Source: Rhytidiadelphus loreus
Lineage: Eukaryota; Streptophyta; Bryopsida; Hypnales; Hylocomiaceae
Direction of reading: 5' to 3'
DNA length: 64,000 nt
NCBI GenBank assembly: GCA_947034895.1
Contig: OX344761.1
Span: 77,871,839 to 77,935,838, forward strand
Program-made: the position numbers and the translations under genes
Part shown: piece after piece, positions 25,101 through 36,447 of the stretch
Position numbering within the stretch: position 1 is the first letter of the stretch
Layout of the letters: each line of letters starts with the position of its first letter
Notes under the pieces: generated by a model
What the model saw: only the letters and a program-made list of their open reading frames with translations
The model's database searches: none
What the model was told of the DNA's origin: nothing

Positions 25101-26045
25101 CTCTCCCGAGATGATTTCCTTGGCCGCTTTCCAGGTGTGCTGGCCGTTGATGATCTTCAGCAGAAAGGACTTGACGCAGTCCGCCCAGCATGTTGGCCTA
25201 GCCTCCGTGTCCGGCATCACGGTCAGGATTTGCTTGGTGAAGTTGACCTTCACCATTCGATCAAGCACGGCCATCACACCCTTCTTCTCCAGGGGTCGGA
25301 AGATCATACCCGACTTCTCGTCCGCCTGAATCATGTCGTCGACTTCGAGCTCAAAGAATGTCCCCCGCCCGAATATGTACATGTACTTGGACATTTCTTT
25401 GAACTTCTTATTCGCCATAGCCTCGGCCTTCAGTCGCTTCCTCGCCTCTTCTTCCTCCGAGCGCTTAGCCTCCCTCTTCAAGACGAGATCCACGAACAAC
25501 TTATCCGGAACGGCGTCGGGATCGTAAGGCACGGTGTCTAGGTTGTCCAACCATTTCCCATTCACCTTCTTGATCGCCTGCTTCTGCGCGACCTCCTCGG
25601 AGACGTCGGTGTTGTCAAGTTGGTCGCTCTGCTGTGAGGAGCTGGGCGACTCAGCATCTGCCCGCCGTTGCCTGACCATCCTCGCCGCATCTTGCGATGA
25701 TCCGGCCGCGACCTCGGGTTGAGGATTCCTCTTCCTCGTGGCTTTTTTCTTTTCCCGCGACCTCGGTCCGGAACGCCCCGCAGATTCTTCAGCAGGTTGC
25801 GAAGGGATGATTGGATTTGTCTCCGGGACGGTTGGTGTGTCACCAGTTCGAGCTGCCGGTTGCGCTGGGATGTTCGCGCCCGTCTCGGTTACCTCTGACG
25901 CGGGAAAAGCACGGGGTCGAATTTGCGCCACGTTAGAGGCTCCAGCCAGGGCCGATGCGGCCGGCGGTCTGGCCCGCGTGGTTGCGCTGGAGCTCGATGC
26001 TCCTCCCCTCTTGGATTTCTTCTGCTGTCGACCTTGCGAGTCCAT
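19111..26045 (-). CDS. Chimeric ParB-like / methyltransferase-like / coiled-coil / FCP1-type HAD gene, probably decayed
   Basis: Inferred exons: 26045-24846, 24595-23211, 23099 to about 20870, 20481-20293 and 20088-19111 (stop). Intron borders 24845/24596, 23210/23100, 20482 and 20292/20089 are GT-AG with phase 0. Exon 1 has a disordered Ser/Arg-rich leader, then (residues about 226-345) a ParB/Srx-like domain: RPLEKKGVMAVLDRMV, KQILTVMP and INGQHTWKAAKEI (299-311). Exon 2 resembles the beta-order N6/N4 methyltransferase layout (IIDFRQFPG in place of DPPY, then LVHTWMLIFFSKR, then GTVMLVFAG in place of motif I), but key residues are lost. Exon 3 is Pro/Ser/Gln-rich, then a Lys/Glu-rich coiled coil. 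The last exon is FCP1/SCP-like, with EVEGVL where DxDGT is expected and VDCSPE where DDSPE is usual. Two frame shifts are needed (near 23355-23378 and between 20870 and about 20990), so this copy may be a pseudogene. The function is unknown; DNA-linked action is inference. Confidence 0.6.
22278..22605 (-). repeat. Palindromic cores embedded in coding sequence
   Basis: Within exon 3 the core recurs near 22281, 22459, 22521 and 22580. On the coding strand it is read as part of repeated peptide units such as GADQSGRSDPILPPSS and related forms (ARSDPIPPPSS, GRTDSSP). A DNA motif shared with non-coding arrays is therefore translated as a low-complexity peptide repeat. Confidence 0.7.
24665..24780. 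repeat. Two palindromic cores inside intron 1 of the ParB-like gene
   Basis: Copies of the array core at 24665-24688 (GGATCAGAGCGGGCGCTCTG then ATCC) and 24759-24780 (TTCAGAGCGCCCGCTCTGAT then CT), in opposite orientations. They lie inside the 250-bp intron 24845-24596, so the gene body itself carries the motif that fills the upstream array. Confidence 0.8.
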
Positions 26046-26069
26046 TTGATTTACTTGCTTCTGCTTGGA

Positions 26070-26609
26070 CTAGAGTTCGACTGTTACCGCAGCCTGTAGA
26101 CTGTTTGCATTGGTGAGAAAAGATTTTACTGCCTGACCAATTGCTACAAAATCGTCTAAATGAGCTTCTACTCTACCTCTGATGTCGAGCATCAAGGTTT
26201 GGAATATATGGGGAACTTGCTCGTAATTTTTCAGGATGCGTTCGTGACAGAACGTCATCTCATCTTCTACCCTAATGGCTAGCACTCCGAATGCGTTGTT
26301 CGAAGTGTTCACTACATCTACCAGAATGGCTTCGCGCAGCACATTTACATTGATGACTACGAGTTCCCTGAATGTTTTCCATTTGGGGTCACCGTTACTC
26401 GTGAAGCCTAGTTCTAAACAAAATACGGGGGAGCCCTCGAGGTAGCTCATCTCCACGGTCCACAGGGCCTTGGATGCGACAAACTCCAGAGGAGTTTTCC
26501 CTTCGACGAGTGCCGTCCAGGACTCGTGCACTCTCTCTGACGCAATTGGTTTGATGTACCCGGTGAGGTGGGGCGTGCTGTCGAGGAAGGACTCCATTGC
26601 ACTGTGCAC
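26070..26609 (-). CDS. 179-aa ORF just upstream, in frame with the ParB-like gene across one TAG
   Basis: I do not recognise the product. It begins MHSAMESFLDSTPHLTGYIK and contains a mixed alpha/beta-looking stretch (ALWTVEMSYLEGSPVFCLEL, ELVVINVNVLREAILVDVV), then a helical tail ending QAAVTVEL. Its stop TAG (26072-26070) is followed eight codons later, in the same frame, by the ATG of the ParB-like gene at 26045. The whole could have been one reading frame, with the upstream ORF as its N-terminal domain and the TAG as a nonsense change (CAG to TAG). Two separate short-spaced genes are the alternative. No splice border is evident in the 24 bases between. Confidence 0.5.
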   Translation of the reverse strand: MHSAMESFLDSTPHLTGYIKPIASERVHESWTALVEGKTPLEFVASKALWTVEMSYLEGSPVFCLELGFTSNGDPKWKTFRELVVINVNVLREAILVDVVNTSNNAFGVLAIRVEDEMTFCHERILKNYEQVPHIFQTLMLDIRGRVEAHLDDFVAIGQAVKSFLTNANSLQAAVTVEL

Positions 26610-26819
26610 AGACAGTGGTACAAATCAGACCGTGCGCTCTAATCCGGACATGGATATGAATCTGTCGCAGAACTACTAACTATGAAGTAGTTTTCGACCG
26701 AAGGACCTAAGTTGATTCATAATCATCATTTGATTGGAATCTGAAATTGCGAATGCTTGGGATCAATCATGGTGGAGGTTTAGTGCACCCACTATGATCC
26801 TCCCTGAATTCTGTTGGCT

Positions 26820-27900
26820 CCTTGGGAGATCAGAGCGGGCGCTCTGATCCTCCTTGTCTTGGAATGGCCAGAGCCCCCGCTCTCATTCTTTTGATATACA
26901 TCAACCATCAGAATGGTTTAGGGCGGGCGCTCTGATGCTCGACTCCTCGGAATGTTTCGGAGTGCCTGGTCTGGTCCTTCCAGAATGTTGTGGGGTATTT
27001 TGAAGACTAGAGCGGGAGCTACTGCTTATGGTCCTGGAGCTTCAGAGCGCCCGCCCTGATTCCCCAATCACCCCCTAGCATTCTAATAGGATCAGAGCGG
27101 GCGCTCTGAACCTTCCCAACTAGGAGTGGTTTAGAGTGCCCGCTCTGATCCTCCCGGAACGATGTAGGCTGTTTGGAGGATCAGAGCAGGCGCTCTGAAC
27201 CTCACCAATTAGGAATGGTTTAGAGCGGGCGCTCTGATCCTCCGAGAATGTTGTGGGCTGTTTGGAGGATCAGAGCGAGCGCTCTGAACCTCCCCATTGA
27301 GGAATGGTTTAGAGCGCCCGCTCTGATCTTCCCGGGATGTTGTGGCTTTTTGGAGGATCAGAGCGCCCGCTCTGAACCTCCCCAACTAGGAGTGGTTTAG
27401 AGCACCCGCTCTGATCCTTCCGGAATGATGTGGGCTGTTTGGAGGATCAGAGCAGGCGCTCTGAACCTCCCCAACTAGGAGTGGTTTAGAGCGCCCGCTT
27501 TGATCCTTCCGGGATGATGTGGGCTTTTTGGAGGATCAAAGCGGGCGCTCTGAACCTCCCCAACTAGGAGTGGTTTAGAGCGCCCGCTCTGGTCCTCCCG
27601 GGATGTTGTGGCTTTTTGGAGGATCAGAGCGGGCGCTCTGAACCACCTCAACTAGGAGTCGTTTAGAGCACCCGCTCTGATCCTTCCGGAATGATGTGGG
27701 TTGTTTGGAGGATCAGAGCGAGCGCTCTGAACCTCCCCAACTAGGAGTGGTTTAGAGCGCCCGCTCTGATCCTTCCGGAACGATGTAGGCTGTTTGGAGG
27801 ATCAGAGCGGGCGCTCTGAACCTTCACGGCTCGAAATGGTTCAGAGCGCCCGCTCTGATCCTTCCCGAAACCATGAAGGGCGGCGACGGTTTAGGGTGGG
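26820..27900. repeat. 89-bp tandem array of paired near-palindromes
   Basis: Nine near-perfect units of 88-89 bp start with 'ggaggatca' at about 27086, 27175, 27264, 27352, 27441, 27530, 27618, 27707 and 27796, and continue to about 27890. Degenerate copies extend back to 26820. Each unit holds two cores: one as CAGAGCGGGCGCTCTG, usually flanked GGAT...AACC, and one as TAGAGCGCCCGCTCTG, flanked GGTT...ATCC. The core is palindromic except for its centre, so the two lie in opposite orientation. About 25 cores can be counted. The array ends about 210 bp 5' of the ORF at 26609. Confidence 0.9.
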
Positions 27901-28017
27901 CGCTCTAAACCATTTGAAGCGCCTTTGAGGGTGCGCGGTTACAGGGACCCAATCTTTTGTATCGATTACCTAGCTGATCTCCTATCCATTTTTCTATGCA
28001 CCAGAATTACAGCAATG

Positions 28018-28150
28018 ACAATTTCAATGCAATGCAATCACAATGACGACTGCTATGCAATACAATCTCATTGACGAATGCAATGCAATGCAATCACAAT
28101 GACGTTTGCAGTGCCATGCAATCGCAATTCCGTATGCAATGCAATGCACT
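28018..28150. repeat. CAATG-type short tandem repeats
   Basis: Repeats of about 58 bp built from 'caatgcaatgcaatcacaa' and 'tgacg', in three diverged copies. A simple minisatellite; the minus-strand ORF through it is a by-product. Confidence 0.7.
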
Positions 28151-28275
28151 AACCGATAAATTCCACCGCTCATGTTCAAATGGCAGCAATACTGGTTGAC
28201 ATGTTTGAATATGGGCAGCAAATCAACAAAGTTACAAGTCACAAAATCCAGAACTCGAAATGCAGCACCACTAAT

Positions 28276-28445
28276 GATCTAAACCCTAAATCCTCGCGTC
28301 ATGAATCTGCTTGACAGCTAGAAACAAGCTCGTGCAATCGGCAGAAGGACCAGCAGAAGATCTAAACCCTAAATCCGCATTTGATGAATCCGCTTGACAA
28401 CTAGTTTCACTCTCGTGAAATCGGAAGAAGGCACCAGCAGACGAG
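28276..28445. repeat. 83-bp tandem duplication
   Basis: 'gatctaaaccctaaatcc' begins at 28276 and again at 28359. The following sequence matches with moderate divergence ('tgaatc.gcttgaca.ctag', 'ctcgtg.aatcgg.agaagg.accagcag'). The surrounding 28280-29230 is less AT-rich than the desert but shows no gene I can support. Confidence 0.7.
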
Positions 28446-29758
28446 AGAACTGAACTTGTTGATGGAACGGAAAAAAAACATGACACTTACCTGCAATGCG
28501 TAGCTGGTTCTGGGTGAAAGAACAAGTCTCTCCTCCTCGCTGAAACGAAGACACCGCTACCGCTCTGAACTCGCCGCGCGCTGAAATCGAAACTTGTTCT
28601 TCAGTTGCTTCTGTCGCGGGGTTGTGGAAGCTCAAGGCGCACACACAAACTCTCACACCCGAAGTCGCGCCTACGCTGCCAGCTCAAGTCACTTCCTCTT
28701 GGATCGCATCGTCCCCGAAGAACCCTAAATCGCACCGACATGAAACAGAAATTACCTCAATGCTGCTACTTGACACACCACCAAAAGAAACTGTACAGTC
28801 TAATTTCCCTCAAAGCGCCCTCCCAAAACATCAATGAAAGCGCCCTCCCAACAAGAAATTCAGCGCACGTACCACCAATTAGAAGCCCACCAACCACAGC
28901 TTCCCGTGCAAGAAGACACCTTCTACAAATCCGAAACCCACTGCCACAAATTTCCACTGCATGTGCTCCAGAAAATTAGAAACAGAAACAAGGAAGAGCG
29001 AGGCGGCAAGCTGAAAGCAAAACAAGAAAACTAGGAAAGTGCGCGCGGAGAGACGACCACCAGACGTCATTGACGGCGATCCAAACCAATGGTACACCAA
29101 CGCTCATCCAAACCTGGTCCGAACCTCCAGGACAACCGAACCTGCTGGAAACCTTCTCCGAGGCTCCACGCTATTCCCAAACCTGCCCCCAAGCCTACCA
29201 CTCAACTCACTTACTGTTGAACCTCGATAAGTGTTAGGAGTTGGGAGCATCCTTTTAGTTATTAACACTTACACACTAGTAACACATAACACTTATAGAG
29301 GGTGATGCCAATGATTTGTAACACTTAAAAAAAAAAAAAATTAGAAAGATTAAAAAGGTAAATATATAACTTTTATAGAAAAAATGGATGAAATTACAAA
29401 ATATTGATTCATTATTCATCTAAGTCCGTCGAAACAATGAATCAATAGTATTTTGGTGAGTTTCTACGTCACGCCAAGATTGTACTTCTTTCTCTAGTGC
29501 TTCAATATTCCTAATAGATAACATGGTGTCATTAGGTCTTCGCTTCAAGAACTTCTTCAAAGTTTGGGTTTATAAACTTAAAAGTACACTTATCTTTTAC
29601 TTTATATGAGCTTAAAAATATATGATCTTTTAGTTTATGATCGGGAAAAATACATCATTCTACCTATTAGTTTGTTTCTAAAATGGACATCTAGAGTCAC
29701 TTTGCAACTAAGTCGCGAGCGCGACATTGCGTAACACTTAACACATAACACTTACTAG
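28446..29758. other. Spacer, GC-balanced then AT-rich, no supported gene
   Basis: 28450-29230 has several short ORFs on both strands with no coding signature. From 29230 the sequence becomes AT-rich and has repeated 'taacactta' motifs (29228-29320 and 29730-29755). Confidence 0.4.
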
Positions 29759-30519
29759 GGTACAAGCATGCTTGGGGTACCCCATAAACACCGTCACACA
29801 ATAATATATAGTGAATTTCATTTCTTTAATGTAGGATTAGGCTACAAATTTTTCTGTAGAAACTTAATTTTAATACAAATTTACTTGCTTCAAATAGAAT
29901 AGAATATGAAATCATTAAAAAAAAGTTACCTTTAATTGATTAAAGTTGTTAATATGATTTCTGAAGCCCCATTCAGGACTCTGTCGCAGTGTCCATTTTT
30001 CATTCAGGAATCAAGAAGGAATATAAATATTTAGTAGAAAGTGTTTTCAAATCACTACATTGGTTTATGATGTTTTAATAACCAATTTTAGAAATTTATA
30101 ACTTGATATGGGATATTTAACTATTTATTATTATTTTTCAAATCATCCTAAATATAACAAGGAGGGGTTACGTTTAAAAGGAATTCAAAATTTGAGATTC
30201 TTTTGGATTTCATAATTAAAACATGAAAAGTAATTTGTAAAGTAGTGAATACTATTAGGCAAAAAATCATGGTAAAATTCTTGTATATACATGTATATTT
30301 TCCATTGATATGATATCAGCTGCTATATCCTAACAAATATGAAAATTAAAGATTTAGTAGGTTTTGATTCATGAAAATTATTTGCCTATATGTGTTCTAA
30401 CAATAATCAATGTTTTTAAAAAATTACTCTAATTTATTTTTGTAAAATAGGCTAATCAAAAATTATTTCATTCCTATTCCTTGGTTCTTGACTAGGGTAC
30501 CCCAAGCATGCTTGTACTC
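29759..30519. mobile_element. DNA-transposon-like element with about 24-bp terminal inverted repeats
   Basis: The left end GTACAAGCATGCTTGGGGTA (29760-29779) is matched by its inverse, TACCCCAAGCATGCTTGTAC, at 30498-30517. ACTAG stands outside both ends (29754-29758 and 30520-30524), consistent with a short target duplication. The interior is about 760 bp, AT-rich, with no ORF, so the element is non-autonomous. The superfamily is not assigned. Confidence 0.65.
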
Positions 30520-30524
30520 ACTAG

Positions 30525-33360
30525 TCTTAATTTGAAGGGAGCGAAAATCTCCATAACACATATAGAGTTTTAACACTTCTCGAGGTAACACTTATCCAAG
30601 TTCGGTTGTACTCTGTCAATCGTACATATTCAGACTACACTTAAAATTCTATTGTCTTTTTCATTTACTAATTTCTTAAAACATGACATTGCAAATAAAA
30701 GTGTAGGAAATAATGAACTCCTTACCTCTAGAAAAGACCTTGGGGTCCACGCGGACCACCCATATTTAGCCTTAGAATTGTTAAACTGTAGTCTATTATA
30801 GGCATAATTGTGATACATGTTATTCATACACTATTATGATTTATTTTGTATAACACAGTGGTAGCCCCAAGAACTTGCTCATAGTAGCATTTTCCAAGGA
30901 ATTGTCGTACCTTCGTTTCTTATTGTCTTCCTCATATTTGCGCCTAAAATAATTATTTTAAAGTGTACAAATGTAAATGCTACTTTGTTTAATATGAATC
31001 AAAATAAATCATAAAAAATTCAAACGTTGGATTTTTAGATTATAACAATTGTGGATGATCAACTCTATAGGACACAAATGTCATTTAGGTAATTAGTAGA
31101 ACCATGATAAGGAGATGAATAATGCCTTTTTTATTCAAAGTAAAAACTGTGTATTTCTCTAAGTGAAATTTAGTATATTTTTTTCTTTAAATGCACACAT
31201 CTACTAGTACATTTGAGCCCCTATAAAACTTCTGATTCTTAGGGCCGGTATACACACAACCTCAGGCAGGATGGAAGGCTGGCCTGATCTGCCACCAATC
31301 TTATCCTAAATCACGACTCCAACCTTAGATAATGTACAGGGTTGAGGTTGAGTTCTAGGGTCAAATTCCAATTCATGACTTAGGCCCTAGGCAATGTAAA
31401 GTGTTGAAGCCCGATTGTAAGGCTGAATTCTTGATTAATAGGCATTTGGATTTCTGGATTGCTCCATAAAAGAAAATTATAAAATACATTGCCTTTCCTT
31501 TATCTTCCTATTTTTTCTATTCCAAAAAAATTAAAAGGTGTTTCTTTGTTTTTTATATATTTTATGTATATATATTTTTTTCCTTTCTATTTAATATATG
31601 ACAAATATATATAAGATACTTAGTGTTTAGACTTCCTTTTGATCTTTTCTCCCTTTTATCCCCAAAATTTTTATATTCCTTAGTAAAATTAAAATTAATT
31701 AATTTGTACTATTTAATTAATTATAACAAAAGAAAATTTTATTAGGTACACTACTTCTTTTTTTTTATTGTTTTTTTTTTAATAATTTTTTATTTTCTAT
31801 TCATAATTTATATGTTTTTGTTTTTAAAATTATAATTTTAAAAATGCATCCACCACAAGTTAAACCTGCAATTACTCCAATTATGAGTTGGGTCAACTTT
31901 AACCGTAACTATGCTATTTTTCTCAGTAAACACTATTTTTTATTTTTTATGTTATACTTCTTTATTGCTGCTTATTTAAAAGAAAATGTATAAAACAAAA
32001 ATCTGTTATGCAACATCGGTTTAACCCAAATCCATAGCTCATGATCATAGGGTAATGAAGAATCCACACAAATCCATAGCTCATGATCATGGAGTGATGA
32101 AGAATCCACACAAAGAAAGATGAAATGAAATCGACATGAAATGAAACCAAAGATGAAGTAGGTTTTAAAAACAAATAAATAAAATCCTCTTTATCGATGT
32201 TAGAGGTTTGTTCAATCCAACGGAAGAACCCAATCCAACCCCAATCCCGCCTCAAATGGAAAATTGGGCCAGCAAAAACCTTAGCCCCATTGCTCCCTTG
32301 GGAAAAAATATAATGTATGAGGAAAAAAAGCTATTTGAATAGTGAAATAATTAAATCACAACTGTATTTTTAAAAACTATTATATCCACGAACTCCTTTT
32401 TTAATAATTAATCACATTGTTTAGTATTAGTTGTGAGGACTCCTATAGAGAAGTATAAGATTTCAAAGTAAATGGAATACACTTAAAGTGCACTTTTCAC
32501 TCTACATATAGAATCTTTATTAAGGGAACTTGAATGAAATCCATGATAAATGTAAATTAGGTTTTATCATAACTATATGTTAATTTTGGTACCCTAATCT
32601 TTTTTTATAATTATATTTTTAATCTTTCACTCAAGCTAAACTGTGTATGAATGCAATACATGTGGGAGGAAGTTTTACTCCAATTTATCGAAAAAAAGAG
32701 TACGTAATAACTAATGAAGAAAAAATTACATTAATGATACAATTTCAGGAGTCTAGCTTGGCGGTAACTAAAAACAACTTGTGCTTTAGACAATAAAGTT
32801 CCCTAGAAAGTTGAAGTGAAACACCATTTGAAGAGAATGCTTTCACATGGCAAAGGAAATCACAATCAATTCAAATTTTTTAATATACTGCGTTAGTAGT
32901 CCAAGGGAATTTTTACTTTGTCTTCTATTGACCCTATTAACCCCTAAAACACTGGCATTTTTATAATAACAAGTACCAAAAAGACAAGTACCAAAAATGA
33001 ATTGAGTTAGATAAAAGATTTCAAAGTTTACTTTAGACTATTGAATGCAAAACCACCGCAAACAAAAAAATCCTCATTGATTTTGACTCAATCATTAAAA
33101 TTAAATTATTCAATACTCTCCAAAAATATACAAATATATTTAATATAGAAAACAAATTTTAAATTTATGTTTCTGAATAAAGAGTTTTTTTTTAATCTAC
33201 CTAGACTGCCCATTTTAGAAAAACAAAACAAAACAATGTTTCCAAAAACAAAACAAAACAATGTCATATTCGACCATAAGTTTTAATGAATATTTCCAAG
33301 GAAATAAATAATAGGTGGTTACATTTCATTTCGTCATGAAGTCTACACGATTGTTCTTAA
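30525..33360. other. AT-rich spacer with a truncated TTAA-type repeat
   Basis: No gene. TTAA (32937-32940) followed by CCCCTAAA marks the left end of a shortened relative of the TTAA elements. Its interior to about 33290 matches the right half of the copies at 35541 and 57991 ('tcaaagttta.ttta', 'ttttgactcat', 'ctgccca'). Confidence 0.5.
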
Positions 33361-34166
33361 CCCCTAACTGCTTCATCGACCATATATGGTCGATCTGAAA
33401 TTTCAGGCTCATTTTGAAGTGAGCAGTTTAATTCGTTTGCCCGTCTTAAAATGTTTTGGGGGCATTTTTCAGGGTTAACTATTCAGAACTTTCATTTTTC
33501 ACTGAGAAAGGTACATATTTGAGTGTTGAGAGGTCTCCAAAGCCATTTATGTCCGTTAATGGAAGAGTAAAGCTTGCTAATTTTATTTCATTTTTCAACT
33601 TTGAGCAATTTCACTTGATTTGAGATCTAAAAACTTCCACTTATTCATTGGCTTTGAAAATGGTCCCAATCGAAAGAGTAAAGTGTTTTCATAATTTTCA
33701 CCATTGAAAATTTAAACAAGCAAGTGTTGATTTGGAGTTATTTGTGAATTATACTTATTAAAAAAATTGCATCTCAACAATTGCAAGGTGGATTGTGTAA
33801 TGAGTTTAATAGCTTTTCAAGTGATCTTAAGTTTTTTGAAAGGGTATTTTAGTGTGCTAACACAATTTGTAGTTGTTCATGTCACTTCTAATCCCCAAAA
33901 GCTTTTATGTGCAAATTTCTGAAACATTGTGGAGAGGGACAACATATTAAAACTTACTAGAAAACGTACATTTCTCTTATTATAATCTAACAACTCTTAT
34001 GCAATTTTGCACTCAAAATTGGTGTACATACTAATAAGCAAGCTCTTTAAACATCCATACGGTTAGATTTTGAAAAAAATTCATTTTATTTCAATGGAGA
34101 TAACTATAAGCCCATGTTCTTTTCTCATGGGAAAAACACACTTGGAAAGGCTTAGGCACTTAGGGG
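33361..34166. mobile_element. TTAA-flanked non-autonomous element, copy B
   Basis: 806 bp between TTAA at 33357-33360 and TTAA at 34167-34170. It begins CCCCTAACTGC and ends CACTTAGGGG. No ORF. The interior differs from copies A, C and D, so it is a relative by its ends rather than a close copy. Confidence 0.5.
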
Positions 34167-34469
34167 TTAACATGCATTAACAAATTATATATATTATTTT
34201 CTTATTTATTGTCCCAGAAATATTGAGACGTTGGAAATATCGGTTTTTTGAACTATCATACATGGCTCATCATTTTCATACAATACATAGATACCCCCAA
34301 AAAATTCAAATTCTCAAGAGATAGTTTAAACTAGTTCTAAAATAGCTAAATTGAATATAAACAGCCATTTCAATTAGAAAAGCTACTGAATTGCATAAAT
34401 TATAGTGTTATCACAAGTATGTCTAGGTTCAATTTTTTGAATACCACTGATAACTGATTACATTCAACC

Positions 34470-34812
34470 TTCTTCCATAATTTTAAAATTTTAAAATTTC
34501 TCTAATTTTAAAATTTTTAAAATTTAATGTCTCAATTTCACAATTTTTAACAATTTTAACAATTTTAAATAAAATTTTGAATTTTTAAATTTTCTTGAAA
34601 TTTTTTACATTTCTTGAACTTTTCTAAATTTCTTGTAATTTTTTAAATTTCTTTATATTTCTTATATTTCTTTATATTTCTTAAATCTCTTTACAATTTT
34701 TACAATTTTTACAATTTCTTTAATTCCTTTTAATTTTTTTAGTTTCTTTAAATTTTTTTAGTTTCTTTAAATTTTTAAAATTTCTTTAAATTTTTAAAAT
34801 TTTTAAATATTA
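34470..34812. repeat. A/T low-complexity tract
   Basis: Nearly pure A/T with a drifting period of about 15-20 bases built on 'tttctttaaattttt' and 'aattttaaaa'. No information-bearing feature seen. Confidence 0.8.
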
Positions 34813-35034
34813 TGGGCAGCAAACAATCTTCATAGGAATGGGATGAAACGGCCTTTTTGAGGCCCGTCAACTCACTGAATGCACCTTTCGGCATCCTAAG
34901 GCATGATTAGAGGCATGAATGGCTTCAAATAAGAGCATTGTTGTTGTACATTCCAATGATTCACAGCATTCATTGGTACCATTCTATGAATAGAATTCAT
35001 AATGTAAAAGCAATGGAGCATTCATAGTCATCCT

Positions 35035-35155
35035 ATAGTCGCACGCTTTAAGGAATTCTATAGAGTTTGACTCATGGTTTTCAAGTTGTAAACTATAGAA
35101 TTTGACTCATGGTTTCAATTTGCAAACTATAGAGTTTGACTCATGGTTTGCAAAT
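35035..35155. repeat. Tandem repeat of about 42-50 bp, three copies
   Basis: 'ctatagagtttgactcatgg' and close variants occur three times in a row, separated by 'tttcaagttgtaaa' or 'tttcaatttgcaaa' spacers. Confidence 0.75.
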
Positions 35156-35540
35156 GGTATGTCCAAAAAAAAAAATAAGAAGGTATTAAATAAAATTTGG
35201 TTTTGGATTATACATCTTCCGTACGATCATGACGTAAGTATTATTTTCCACTTCATTGTCACGGCCATTTACACGGTTTTGGGAAGTGCAATGGTCTAAA
35301 TAAAATAGAAGGTTTAGCGTTGAACATGATTTTTGTGCACCACCTTAAAATTGATTATTATAGTGTTTCAAAATTTAATTTGATCATTAATTCTACATGT
35401 CCTATATATTAAGATCTTCTCCAAACTATGTTGTTTTCCCCTCATCTTCTCGGATTTAATTATATTTAGTTCCTTGTCATATTTATTTTTATTGAAAGGT
35501 CTAAAAAAATTACCAACAAAAGATTTGAGATGTTCATTAA

Positions 35541-36443
35541 CCCTTTAAGGACATTCACTATATTTTCACCAGAATCGCTCCAAAACTGTCATTTCTAGTA
35601 CAAGTACCAAAATTCTGGATTATTTTTTTGGGACATATCTACCCATAGGATCTTGTATTGTGTTGTATGAAAATCATGTGGTAAAAATTTCAAACATTTC
35701 GACCAGGTGGATTGCAAGATATAAGCATTCAAAGTAACTAAAATCATTTTTTGTACCGTACGAAAAGAAGGGCAGCTATGCTTCACAAGGTCACATTTCT
35801 AAGAAAAAAATGACCTAAATGGTGGTGCTTCTTTGGATTTATTTTCTTAGACAAGTTGGCCACATGCTTCAAGGTTTCAAATACTTTGGAATAGTACAGC
35901 ATATAGGAAAAAAATAATAAGTATCATGTAGTAGTAGAGAATGATTGAAAATACTAAATTGTTTACAATTTAAATATGGAATTGGAAATTTCCAACCCGA
36001 ATGGTCTAAATGTTGTAATAATGTATGTACATCCTACGATTTTTTTTTTGTCCGAAAATATTGAAAATTGGGTAAGATAAAGGATTTCAAAGTTTATTTT
36101 AGAGTAGGAAATCCAAAACTACCTCCAAACAAAAAATCCTCATCACTTTTGACTCATTGATCTAACTGATGGAATGATCCAAAGCTTATCGTGTATATGA
36201 AACTCTAGAAAATCAATTTCAAATTTCTCTTCCTCAAAAAAGTGATTTTTTCTTGATGTGCCCAAACTGCCCAGTTACGATAAAAAGTAACATATTAGGC
36301 TATAACTTTTGACGCGTGCCCAAATGTAATGAAGTTTGGTGCGTTTGAAAGATCTTCCTTGCCCCAAATATGAAAATTTCCGCTCGAAGGTACCTGCCCA
36401 AAATTTCTTTACAGCCAAAAAACACACTCCGATCCTTTAGGGG
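35541..36443. mobile_element. TTAA-flanked non-autonomous element, copy C
   Basis: 903 bp from TTAA at 35537-35540 to TTAC at 36444-36447 (one base changed). It starts CCCTTTAAGGAC and ends GATCCTTTAGGGG. The left interior is shared with copy D ('gctccaaaactgtcatttct', 'agtacaagtaccaaa', 'ataggatcttgta'), and the right interior too ('ataacttttga', 'cctgcccaaaatttct'). Confidence 0.6.
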
Positions 36444-36447
36444 TTAC

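Noticed and set aside
24870..25541. 223-codon plus-strand open frame
   Set aside because: Antisense to the ParB-like exon, with no recognisable domain.
26820..27900. CRISPR-like array (regular short palindromic repeats with spacers)
   Set aside because: The context is a plant nuclear genome, the 'spacers' are themselves repeated from unit to unit, and no cas genes are present. It is an 89-bp minisatellite.
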